Shown: in pieces, positions 7,418 to 14,874 of the stretch | Position numbering within the stretch: the stretch's first letter is position 1 | Layout: each line of letters begins with the position of its first letter | NCBI GenBank assembly: GCA_943326315.2 | Contig: CALPSU020000023.1 | Location: 1 to 15,961 of the forward strand | Direction: 5' to 3' | DNA length: 15,961 nucleotides | Origin: Chryseobacterium gleum | GTDB taxonomy: Bacteria; Bacteroidota; Bacteroidia; Flavobacteriales_D; Crocinitomicaceae | Notes under the pieces: generated by a model | Seen by the model: the letters and a program-made list of their open reading frames with translations, nothing else | Databases searched by the model: none | Told to the model about the DNA's origin: nothing | Position numbers and translations under genes: made by a program

Positions 7418-7657
7418 ATGGCGAATTCAGAAGAAAATAACAAACCAAAACTTTCAAAATACGCGAGATATTCTTCACTAGTTGTTCAGATGGGAGTCGT
7501 AATTGCATTTTTTACATGGCTAGGAACCTATTTAGATAGAAAATTTCAAACAAAAACTGCTTGGTGGACAATAGGGCTTTCGCTTTTTGGAGTATTTGCT
7601 GGATTATATTTAATAATTAGAGATGTATTAAACACTAGTAAAGAAGATGAAAAGTAA
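7418..7657 (+). CDS. atpZ: AtpZ/AtpI-family small membrane protein (ATP synthase accessory)
   Basis: This is a 79-residue protein with two membrane helices, about residues 21-39 (SLVVQMGVVIAFFTWLGTYL) and 50-68, joined by a short loop with D40, R41 and K42. The segment GTYLDRKFQTKTAWWTIGLS is typical of the AtpZ/F1Fo-ATPase accessory family, members of which sit next to atp operons and are linked to enzyme assembly or Mg2+/Ca2+ handling. Here it lies on the opposite strand to atpB, behind porW and the bactofilin. It begins 5 bases after the bactofilin and overlaps the next gene by 11 bases. The family call is good; the molecular role is not settled. Confidence 0.82.
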   Translation: MANSEENNKPKLSKYARYSSLVVQMGVVIAFFTWLGTYLDRKFQTKTAWWTIGLSLFGVFAGLYLIIRDVLNTSKEDEK

Positions 7658-8024
7658 ACAATACAACAGTAAATTTTTAATTGGTTTAGGAATCGTATTT
7701 ACACTTCATTTTGTTTTGTTTTCTTCAGGAATGTTTCATTTCCCTTTGAAAAGCATTCTTTCAGTAGATAGCTTTTTACTAGTCCTTTTCATACTTGGAA
7801 CTCTTATTGTATCCCCTGGATTAGATAAAGCACCTGATAATTTTGTAAATAGATTTTTAATACTAACCACCATGCAGTTAATGGTTGCGATGTTTGCAAT
7901 ATTAATTATGGTTGTTAAAGATGTAGATTTTTTAAGACCTCTTGCCTTTCATTTATTAGGTGTCTTTCTTTGTTTAATGACTACTCAGTCAGTATTATTA
8001 GTGAAAACAATTAATAAAAATTGA
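7647..8024 (+). CDS. Four-helix membrane protein, possibly AtpI-like
   Basis: I do not recognise a named family with certainty. The 125 residues contain four predicted membrane helices (about 9-28, 38-60, 67-90 and 96-120) with short loops and few charges, and a short basic N-terminus (MKSKQYNSK). Size and topology match the AtpI protein that accompanies AtpZ at many atp operons, where it is thought to help c-ring assembly. Its start overlaps the end of the AtpZ-like gene by 11 bases (ATGAAAAGTAA), so the two are probably translationally coupled. Function is inferred from context and topology only. Confidence 0.75.
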   Translation: MKSKQYNSKFLIGLGIVFTLHFVLFSSGMFHFPLKSILSVDSFLLVLFILGTLIVSPGLDKAPDNFVNRFLILTTMQLMVAMFAILIMVVKDVDFLRPLAFHLLGVFLCLMTTQSVLLVKTINKN

Positions 8025-8098
8025 GATTTACTTTTTAATAAATAAGAATATCACTTAATTTTTTAACACTCTTTTATCATCCATTTTAATTCTTCCAT

Positions 8099-8106
8099 TA
8101 ACTTTG
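8099..8106 (+). promoter_or_regulatory. -7 promoter element of glyS, very close to the start codon
   Basis: TAACTTTG is a perfect match to TAnnTTTG and ends just 4 bases before the glyS ATG at 8111. Transcription from it would begin at or within a few bases of the ATG, giving a leaderless or nearly leaderless mRNA. No clear -33 TTTG is found 19-21 bases upstream; a T run at 8072-8075 is 23 bases away. Confidence 0.55.
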
Positions 8107-8110
8107 CTAC

Positions 8111-9655
8111 ATGGAAGTAAAAGAGGACAAATTAAAAGAGGTAATCTCTCACGCGAAGGAATACGGTTTTGTATTTCCATCTTCAGAAATATACGATGGT
8201 TTAGCAGCAACTTACGATTACGGTCAGTTGGGTTCTGAACTTAAAAATAATATCAAAGCATATTGGTGGAAATCAATGGTTCAAATGCATGAAAACATTG
8301 TAGGAATTGACGCTTCAATTTTTATGCATCCAACTACTTGGAAAGCATCTGGACATGTAGACGCTTTCAATGATCCATTAATAGATAACAAAGATTCTAA
8401 AAAAAGATATAGAGCAGATGTACTTTTAGAAGAGTACATGGAAAAAATTCGTCAAAAAATTGAAAAAGAAGTTGAGAAAGGTTTGAAACGATTTGGAGAT
8501 GCATTTGATGCAGAACAATTCAAAGCAACTAATCCAAACGTTCTTAGAAATGTTGAGAAGATAAAAGCTGTTGAAGATAGAATGCGAGAAACTTTGGAAA
8601 ACAATGATTTAGCAGGTCTGAAAAGTTTAATCGAAGAATGTGAAATCGTTTGTCCTGTTAGTGGCTCGAAAAATTGGACAGACGTTCGTCAGTTTAATTT
8701 AATGTTTTCTACTGAAATGGGATCTGTTGCAGGAGATGCTTCAACGATTTATTTACGACCAGAAACTGCACAAGGAATTTTCGTAAACTTCTTAAATGTT
8801 CAAAAATCAGGAAGAATGAAAATCCCATTTGGAATAGCTCAAATTGGGAAAGCTTTCAGAAATGAAATTATTGCGCGACAGTTTATTTTCCGTATGCGTG
8901 AATTTGAACAAATGGAAATGCAATTTTTCGTTCGACCAGGTGAAGAAATGAAATGGTATGAATACTGGAAAAATGCCCGTATTTCATGGCACAAAGCACT
9001 AAACTTAGGAGATAAAAATTATCGTTTTCACGATCATATCAAATTAGCTCATTACGCAAATGCTGCTGCTGATATCGAATTTGATTTTCCAATGGGTTTC
9101 AAAGAATTGGAAGGGATTCACTCTAGAACTGACTTCGATTTAAAACAGCACGAAGAATTTTCAGGAAAAAAATTAAAATATTTTGATCCTGAATTAAATG
9201 AAAATTACGTGCCTTATGTAGTTGAAACTTCTGTTGGATTAGATAGAATGTTTTTATCCGTTTTAAGTGCTTCTCATAAAAATGAAACATTAGAAGATGG
9301 TTCTCAACGTGTTGTATTAAATCTTCCTCCAGCTTTAGCTCCTTATAAAGTAGCGATTTTACCTTTAATGAAAAAAGACGGTTTGCCAGAAAAAGCTAGA
9401 GAAATTTTAAATACATTGAAATTCGAATTTTTATGTCAATACGATGAAAAAGATGCTATCGGCAAACGTTATAGAAGACAAGATGCTATTGGAACTCCTT
9501 TCTGTGTAACAATTGATCCACAAACATTAGAAGATAATACCGTTACAATTAGAGATAGAGACACGATGCTTCAAGATAGAGTTTCTATTGAGGATTTGTT
9601 TTCTATTATTGATAAAAAAGTGAATATGAAGCATTTATTGGTAAATAAGAATTAA
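8111..9655 (+). CDS. glyS: Glycyl-tRNA synthetase (class II, alpha2 type)
   Basis: This enzyme joins glycine to tRNA-Gly in the cytoplasm. The 514 residues match the single-chain dimeric form found in Bacteroidota and eukaryotes rather than the two-gene alpha/beta form. The N-terminal catalytic part has EYGFVFPSSEIYDGLAATYD and HPTTWKASGHVDAFNDPL, followed by an inserted helical region (about 100-185). Class II motif 2 is at FRNEI (249-253) with the nearby RMREFEQMEM, and motif 3 is at GLDRMF (376-381). The C-terminal anticodon-binding domain starts near LAPYKVAILPL and includes GKRYRRQDAIGTPF. The start fits relatives. The gene appears monocistronic, with a promoter element just ahead and a terminator after. 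The family symbol is sometimes given as glyQS. Confidence 0.97.
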   Translation: MEVKEDKLKEVISHAKEYGFVFPSSEIYDGLAATYDYGQLGSELKNNIKAYWWKSMVQMHENIVGIDASIFMHPTTWKASGHVDAFNDPLIDNKDSKKRYRADVLLEEYMEKIRQKIEKEVEKGLKRFGDAFDAEQFKATNPNVLRNVEKIKAVEDRMRETLENNDLAGLKSLIEECEIVCPVSGSKNWTDVRQFNLMFSTEMGSVAGDASTIYLRPETAQGIFVNFLNVQKSGRMKIPFGIAQIGKAFRNEIIARQFIFRMREFEQMEMQFFVRPGEEMKWYEYWKNARISWHKALNLGDKNYRFHDHIKLAHYANAAADIEFDFPMGFKELEGIHSRTDFDLKQHEEFSGKKLKYFDPELNENYVPYVVETSVGLDRMFLSVLSASHKNETLEDGSQRVVLNLPPALAPYKVAILPLMKKDGLPEKAREILNTLKFEFLCQYDEKDAIGKRYRRQDAIGTPFCVTIDPQTLEDNTVTIRDRDTMLQDRVSIEDLFSIIDKKVNMKHLLVNKN

Positions 9656-9685
9656 ATAGTAAAACTTATTTTTCTTAAATATTTT

Positions 9686-9720
9686 AAAAAAGCATCTGAT
9701 ACTATTGGATGCTTTTTTTT
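9686..9720 (+). terminator. Intrinsic terminator of glyS
   Basis: Positions 9686-9696 (aaaaaagcatc) and 9708-9718 are perfect inverted repeats, giving an 11-bp stem with an 11-base loop. The right arm continues into an eight-T run (9713-9720). It lies 30 bases after the glyS stop. The A-rich left arm means that it could also act on the minus strand, but no gene there needs it. Confidence 0.85.
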
Positions 9721-9848
9721 GAAAATAACATTTTAAAAACTAGTTATTTAGTTCAATTGATTTAAATTTTTAAAACCATTTCTTCTCTCTCAACAAATTC
9801 ACGTTTAAAACTTTTGAACCCATTCAGCCACCAAACTAACATCTCCGT

Positions 9849-9856
9849 TAATTTTG
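9849..9856 (+). promoter_or_regulatory. -7 promoter element of the TPR/beta-barrel pair
   Basis: TAATTTTG fits TAnnTTTG and ends 21 bases before the ATG at 9878. No well-placed -33 TTTG is visible; a TTTG at 9813-9816 is too far upstream. Confidence 0.55.
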
Positions 9857-9877
9857 TTTGATTAAACGCAATCCATT

Positions 9878-12800
9878 ATGTATAAATATTTGGTTATTAT
9901 TTTTGTGTGCTTTGGAGGTCAGCTATTCGCGCAGTCTTCAGAGAAATACAACAGTGAATATGCTAACTTTTACCGTGCCGAAGAGCTGTTTCAAAAAGAA
10001 CAGTTTGGTGCTGCACGTTATGAATTCAGAACATTCATAAATCAATTTGATAAAAAAAATGATCCTTTATTTCAAAAGGCATTGTACTATGAAGCATTGT
10101 CTGCATTGGAATTATTTCATAACGATGCCGTTAATTTATTGGAAAATTTTAATCGTAATTATCCTGAAAGTATCTACAGAGAAGCAATTTTTTTTAGATT
10201 AGGTCAGTATTTCTACCAAAAAAAAGATTATAAAGAAACCTTAGTTTGGTTAACTAAATTAAAACCCTCCGAAGTTGAACCTGAGAATGTTGAAGAATAT
10301 TATTTTAAAGTCGGGTATTCAAATTTTCAAGAAACAAGATTTGTAGAAGCACGAAATTCGTTTTACGAGATAAAAGAAGGTAAATCGCAATATGCTTCAC
10401 CTGCTCTTTATTATTTTTCTCATATAGCCTACCAAGACAAATCTTACCAAACTGCTTTAGAAGGCTTCTTGAAACTTCAAGATAGTGACAAATTTTCAAA
10501 AATAGCTCCTTACTATATCGTTCAAATATACCATTCACAGGGTAAATATGAGGAAGTAACAAAATTTGCACCTACTATTAAAGACACTTCAAATTTGGTA
10601 AATGCTAACGATTTAAACCACTTATTGGGTGACTCCTATTACCATTTAAAAAAATACGATGAAGCAATCCCTTATCTTTTAGCTTATAATAAAAAAGAAA
10701 GAACAACAAGAGATGAAGATTATCAACTTGGTTATGCATATTTTAAAACAGATCAATTACAGGAAGCTGTAAAAATGTTTAATATCGTAGTTCAAATAAA
10801 AGATAGTTTAGGTCAAACTGCATATTACCATATAGGTGAAGCATATTTGAAAAAGAATGAATTATCTCCTGCAAGAGCAGCTTTTGAAGAAGCTTCTAAA
10901 ATAGATCAAGATGCTAAAATAAAAGAGGATGCATTATTCAACTATGCAGTACTTTCTTATAAACTAGACGTTAATCCTTACGATGAAGCTGTAGAAGCAA
11001 TGCAGTTTTATTTAAAACATTACCCAAATTCATATCGAAAAGAGGATGTATATCAATACCTTGTAAATGTTTATACACTTACCAATAATTATGAAAAAGC
11101 ATTACAATCTTTAGATAAATTACCGAATAAAGATATCCGATTAAAAACAGCATATCAAATGGTAGCCTTTAACAGAGGAGTTGAATTATACCAAAAAATA
11201 GATTATGCATCTGCTATTAGAGCATTTGAATTAGTAGAAAAATACCCAGTAGATCCGGTAATCACTGGAAAAGCGAAGTTTTGGTTAGCAGATTCTTATT
11301 TTCAACTGAAAAAATACGAAAAATCAATTCAAAATTATAAAACGTTTATTAGCTTGCCGGCAACTTTATCTACCGAAATGAAAAATGACGCATATTACAA
11401 TATAGGATATGCTTACTATGCATTAAGAGATACATTTATGGGTATCGAATCGTTTCGAATATACACCCAGCAAAATCATTTGACAAACAAAAGAAAATTA
11501 GCAGATGCATATATGAGAGTTGCAGACGGATGCTATGCGACTAGTCAAAATGAAACTGCAATAAAATATTACTTAGGGGCTTTAGATCAAAAATCTGGAT
11601 TTGAAGATCAGGCATTGTATTATTTAGCTAAAACCTATGGTTATACTGAAAATGGATCTGAGAACAAAATAAAATATTTACAAGATTTAGTGAATAATTA
11701 TAAAGACTCTAAATATATTTTATCTGCAATAGAAGAGTTGGCCGTTACTTATAAAGGTATGGAAGAATATGATAAATCAAAACGTTATTTTGAACAAATA
11801 ATAGTAGATTATCCTTCCAACGAATTAGTGAAATTTGCTCAAATTGAAATTGCAGATATCTATTATAAAAAACATGAATTTGAAAAATCAGAAGCTACTT
11901 TCAGAAAAATATTATTTGAATATGGAACAGATAGAGAAATTTGCGAAGCAGGAGCAAAAGGATTAATAGCAATTTTTAACAGTTTAAAACAACCTGAAAA
12001 AGCTTTAGAAATAGGGGAACAATTTCCATGCGCTGGAATGACAAAAGACCAACAAGAAGAACTATTTTTTGGCCCTGCGAAATCAATGTACGAAGATACA
12101 CTTCAACCAATCGCTAATACAATCGCTCAATTAGAAAAATATATTACAAGATATCCTCAAGGAATTTACAGTGTTGATACAAAAAACTATTTAGCCGATT
12201 GTTACTTTAGATCCAATAATATGGAACAAGCTCTAAATTTTTACAAACAAGTTTTAGAAGCCCCTACAAATAGCTTTACAGAAATTGCAGGAATACGCGT
12301 ATCGAAATACTTATTTAATAATCAAAAATACGAAGAGGTAATACCATACTATGAACGATTAGAAAAAATAAGTCCATCACCAAGTATTATCTATAATTCA
12401 AGGTTAGGGTTAATGAGAAGTTATTACTTAATCCAAAACTGGGAAAATGCTGCAAAATATTCTAAAATAATCTTAGAAAATAGTCAACTTAATAGTACTA
12501 TAAAATTAGAATCAGAATATACAAATGCACTTGCAAATTATAACATTAAAAATTATGATATCGCAAAAGTTTCATTAGAATGGTTAGTTAAAAACACTAC
12601 AACTGTAACTGGTGCTGAAGCAAAATTTTTACTAGCTGAAATGTATTTTGATCTAAAAGAATATGAAAAATCTGACAAAGAAGTAAGGGAATTATTAAAA
12701 ATGAAACCTACTTATAACTATTGGGTTGCAAAAGCATTGATTTTACAAGCAAGATTATTAATTCTAAAAGATGATTTATTCCAAACAGAAGAAACACTAA

Positions 12801-12958
12801 AATCTGTAATAGAAAATTACCCGAATAAAGAAGATGGAATTATTGCAGAAGCAAATGAAGTTTGGGAAGAATTAATGCTACTTAAAACAACTGAAAAAGA
12901 CATTACACCAAAAACAACACCTGAAATTGAAGTAAATGATGAAACAGATGAAAAATAA
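9878..12958 (+). CDS. Large periplasmic TPR-repeat protein, function unknown
   Basis: I recognise the fold but not a specific function. The 1026-residue protein starts with a signal peptide (MYKYLVIIFVCFGGQLFAQ, cut likely after residue 19) without a lipobox, so it should be exported to the periplasm or outer-membrane inner face. The rest is almost all TPR-like helical hairpins, for example YHIGEAYLKKNELSPARAAF near 315-335 and YLADCYFRSNNMEQALNFYK near 770-790, ending in a short acidic tail (EIEVNDETDEK). The architecture suggests a protein-binding solenoid. It overlaps the start of the beta-barrel gene by 11 bases, implying coupled synthesis and a joint role at the outer membrane. Similar TPR proteins are common in Bacteroidota. 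It is not the PorW homologue, which is at 4323, although both are TPR solenoids. Confidence 0.88.
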   Translation: MYKYLVIIFVCFGGQLFAQSSEKYNSEYANFYRAEELFQKEQFGAARYEFRTFINQFDKKNDPLFQKALYYEALSALELFHNDAVNLLENFNRNYPESIYREAIFFRLGQYFYQKKDYKETLVWLTKLKPSEVEPENVEEYYFKVGYSNFQETRFVEARNSFYEIKEGKSQYASPALYYFSHIAYQDKSYQTALEGFLKLQDSDKFSKIAPYYIVQIYHSQGKYEEVTKFAPTIKDTSNLVNANDLNHLLGDSYYHLKKYDEAIPYLLAYNKKERTTRDEDYQLGYAYFKTDQLQEAVKMFNIVVQIKDSLGQTAYYHIGEAYLKKNELSPARAAFEEASKIDQDAKIKEDALFNYAVLSYKLDVNPYDEAVEAMQFYLKHYPNSYRKEDVYQYLVNVYTLTNNYEKALQSLDKLPNKDIRLKTAYQMVAFNRGVELYQKIDYASAIRAFELVEKYPVDPVITGKAKFWLADSYFQLKKYEKSIQNYKTFISLPATLSTEMKNDAYYNIGYAYYALRDTFMGIESFRIYTQQNHLTNKRKLADAYMRVADGCYATSQNETAIKYYLGALDQKSGFEDQALYYLAKTYGYTENGSENKIKYLQDLVNNYKDSKYILSAIEELAVTYKGMEEYDKSKRYFEQIIVDYPSNELVKFAQIEIADIYYKKHEFEKSEATFRKILFEYGTDREICEAGAKGLIAIFNSLKQPEKALEIGEQFPCAGMTKDQQEELFFGPAKSMYEDTLQPIANTIAQLEKYITRYPQGIYSVDTKNYLADCYFRSNNMEQALNFYKQVLEAPTNSFTEIAGIRVSKYLFNNQKYEEVIPYYERLEKISPSPSIIYNSRLGLMRSYYLIQNWENAAKYSKIILENSQLNSTIKLESEYTNALANYNIKNYDIAKVSLEWLVKNTTTVTGAEAKFLLAEMYFDLKEYEKSDKEVRELLKMKPTYNYWVAKALILQARLLILKDDLFQTEETLKSVIENYPNKEDGIIAEANEVWEELMLLKTTEKDITPKTTPEIEVNDETDEK

Positions 12959-14654
12959 AATTATCCTATTCGTATGTCTATTTTTTGGTTTCAATGCATT
13001 GAGCCAAGGTGAGGATGTAATTATAATTACAAAAGGAAAGAGAACGGTTGAAAAAGCATATCGAATTCCCGAAAGTCCGAAAATTATCGACACAATCATG
13101 GCAACTCCATTGACAAATTATCCTTTAATGTCGTTGCAACAAAAAACGGAAATAATTCTTGAAAAAATTGAACCAGCTGCAGTTAAAACGGAACAAAAAT
13201 TATCTCAATTATACCATTCATTTGGTAAAATTGGTATTGGTAGTACTTTGATGCCACTAGGAGAAATCTATTTTGATGGAACAAGATCACGTAAATATAC
13301 TTATGGAGTACATTTAAAACACTTAAGTTCATACGGGAAAATAAAAGACTATGCCCCTGCTCAATTTGATAGAAATTCTGGGAAAATATTTGGAGGAATA
13401 AACGAGAAAAACTACACACTTTTGGGTGACATTCACTATAACAACAAAGGGTTTCATTATTATGGAGTTAAGAATGAGTTGTTAAATAGAGATAGTATTG
13501 CACAACGTTTTAGTGACGTTGGAGCAGTCTTTTCGTTTGCTTCTCATAAAGCGGATAGTGCTAAGATAAATTACAAAATTGGATTAGCTTACAATAACTT
13601 TCAATCTAAAAAACCAATGATTGAGAGTTTATCCAAATGGAGAGCGCAAGAAAACTATATTGCTTTGACTAATACCTTAAATTACAGATTAGGCAAAGAA
13701 ATTTTTTCTGTTGATTTAAATGCTGCATACAATGGATACAAATATGGGGTAGCAGACTCTAGTGTTTCGCTTTTAGATACGGGTATTGTGAGAAATAATA
13801 CAGTGATTAATTTAAGACCATCCATTACAACGTATGCATATAACAATAGATTAAAAGCGAAAATAGGAATCGATTTAACGATGGATGCGGATAAAAAAAC
13901 AAATTTATACATATACCCTATCGCTGAAGTAAAATATTCTTTGTTTAATGATTTATTCATTCCTTACCTTGGCGTTAAAGGGGGGCTGAAACAAAATACA
14001 TTTAAATCACTTTCTACTCAAAATGAGTTTATGTTAACAAACATCGCCATGAGAAATGAAAATACCGTGGCAGATTTATTCTTCGGAATCAAAGGAACAT
14101 TAACAAAAAGAATAAGTTTCAATGCCAGTGCAAGTTTCGCATATATTAAAAATAAAGCATTATACGTTACAGATACAACCTATTCAATTGGAAATAAGTT
14201 CAATATCATTTATGACACGTTAAAAGTTACAACAATAGAAGGTTCTATTTCTTATCAATTAATTGAAAAAATAAAAATTGATGCAATTGGTAAATTTTAT
14301 TCATACAGTTTAAATAACAATGCTTATGCTTGGAATCTACCTCAATTTCAACTTATAACAAGGGTTAACTATAATTTGTACGATAAATTTTATGCTAATT
14401 TAGATTTGAATTTTGAAGGAGGTAGAAGAGCTTTAATCTACAAAATAGAAGATAAAACATCCTTAGAAAATAAACAAATTGCAAAAACACTTGGATTTAT
14501 TGCAGATGTTAATCTAAACGTAGAATACAGATATAACAAAAGGGTTTCGGTGTTTTTACAATGCAATAACTTAGCAGCTCAACGTTATAGAAGGTGGTAT
14601 AACACACCTGTACAAGGTTTTCAAGTTCTTGGAGGGGTAACTTTTAGATTTTAA
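12948..14654 (+). CDS. Outer-membrane beta-barrel protein, TonB-receptor-like C-terminus, function unknown
   Basis: The 568-residue protein has a signal peptide (MKNKIILFVCLFFGFNALSQ) and then a stretch of about 75 residues before a long series of alternating polar/hydrophobic strands from about residue 85 to the end. The last segment (NLAAQRYRRWYNTPVQGF ... FRF) resembles the final strands of TonB-dependent receptors and ends in phenylalanine, the usual outer-membrane assembly signal. I see no convincing plug domain or TonB box, so a transport role is not shown. ATGs at 12936 and 12939 could add up to four residues; 12948 gives the cleanest signal peptide and an 11-base overlap (ATGAAAAATAA) with the TPR gene. 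It was probably made to work with that partner. Confidence 0.82.
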   Translation: MKNKIILFVCLFFGFNALSQGEDVIIITKGKRTVEKAYRIPESPKIIDTIMATPLTNYPLMSLQQKTEIILEKIEPAAVKTEQKLSQLYHSFGKIGIGSTLMPLGEIYFDGTRSRKYTYGVHLKHLSSYGKIKDYAPAQFDRNSGKIFGGINEKNYTLLGDIHYNNKGFHYYGVKNELLNRDSIAQRFSDVGAVFSFASHKADSAKINYKIGLAYNNFQSKKPMIESLSKWRAQENYIALTNTLNYRLGKEIFSVDLNAAYNGYKYGVADSSVSLLDTGIVRNNTVINLRPSITTYAYNNRLKAKIGIDLTMDADKKTNLYIYPIAEVKYSLFNDLFIPYLGVKGGLKQNTFKSLSTQNEFMLTNIAMRNENTVADLFFGIKGTLTKRISFNASASFAYIKNKALYVTDTTYSIGNKFNIIYDTLKVTTIEGSISYQLIEKIKIDAIGKFYSYSLNNNAYAWNLPQFQLITRVNYNLYDKFYANLDLNFEGGRRALIYKIEDKTSLENKQIAKTLGFIADVNLNVEYRYNKRVSVFLQCNNLAAQRYRRWYNTPVQGFQVLGGVTFRF

Positions 14655-14697
14655 ATAGATTTTAGATTAAACTATAGAATTTTTTTGGAAGATTAAA

Positions 14698-14716
14698 TTC
14701 CTTAATTATTAAGGAA
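14698..14716. other. Short inverted repeat after the beta-barrel gene, weak terminator candidate
   Basis: ttccttaa (14698-14705) and its reverse complement at 14709-14716 form an 8-bp stem with a 3-base loop, 43 bases after the stop codon. No T run follows on the plus strand, so a terminator role is doubtful. Confidence 0.3.
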
Positions 14717-14856
14717 AATATGCAAACGTATTCCAAATTTTTACAAACAATCTTCTTCTAGTAAAATTTCCAACGACTAATAGTCTTTAATCTGATCAAA
14801 ATAATTCCTATTTCTCTCGAATATAAGCATAGAATTATATAACTTTACGGACCATT

Positions 14857-14868
14857 ATTGTGCACAAT
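14857..14868. promoter_or_regulatory. 12-bp palindrome ahead of sucA, possible operator
   Basis: ATTGTGCACAAT is a perfect 12-bp palindrome that ends 6 bases before the sucA start codon at 14875. A weak -7-like element (TAACTTTA, 14840-14847, one base off consensus) lies just upstream, so the palindrome would fall at the transcription start or in the short leader. It could be a repressor site or chance; I know no matching regulator. Confidence 0.35.
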
Positions 14869-14874
14869 TAAGAT

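Noticed and set aside
9723..9749. 7-bp inverted repeat (AAATAAC / GTTATTT) after the glyS terminator
   Set aside because: It is short, purely AT-rich apart from one pair, has a 13-base loop, and is expected by chance in such sequence.
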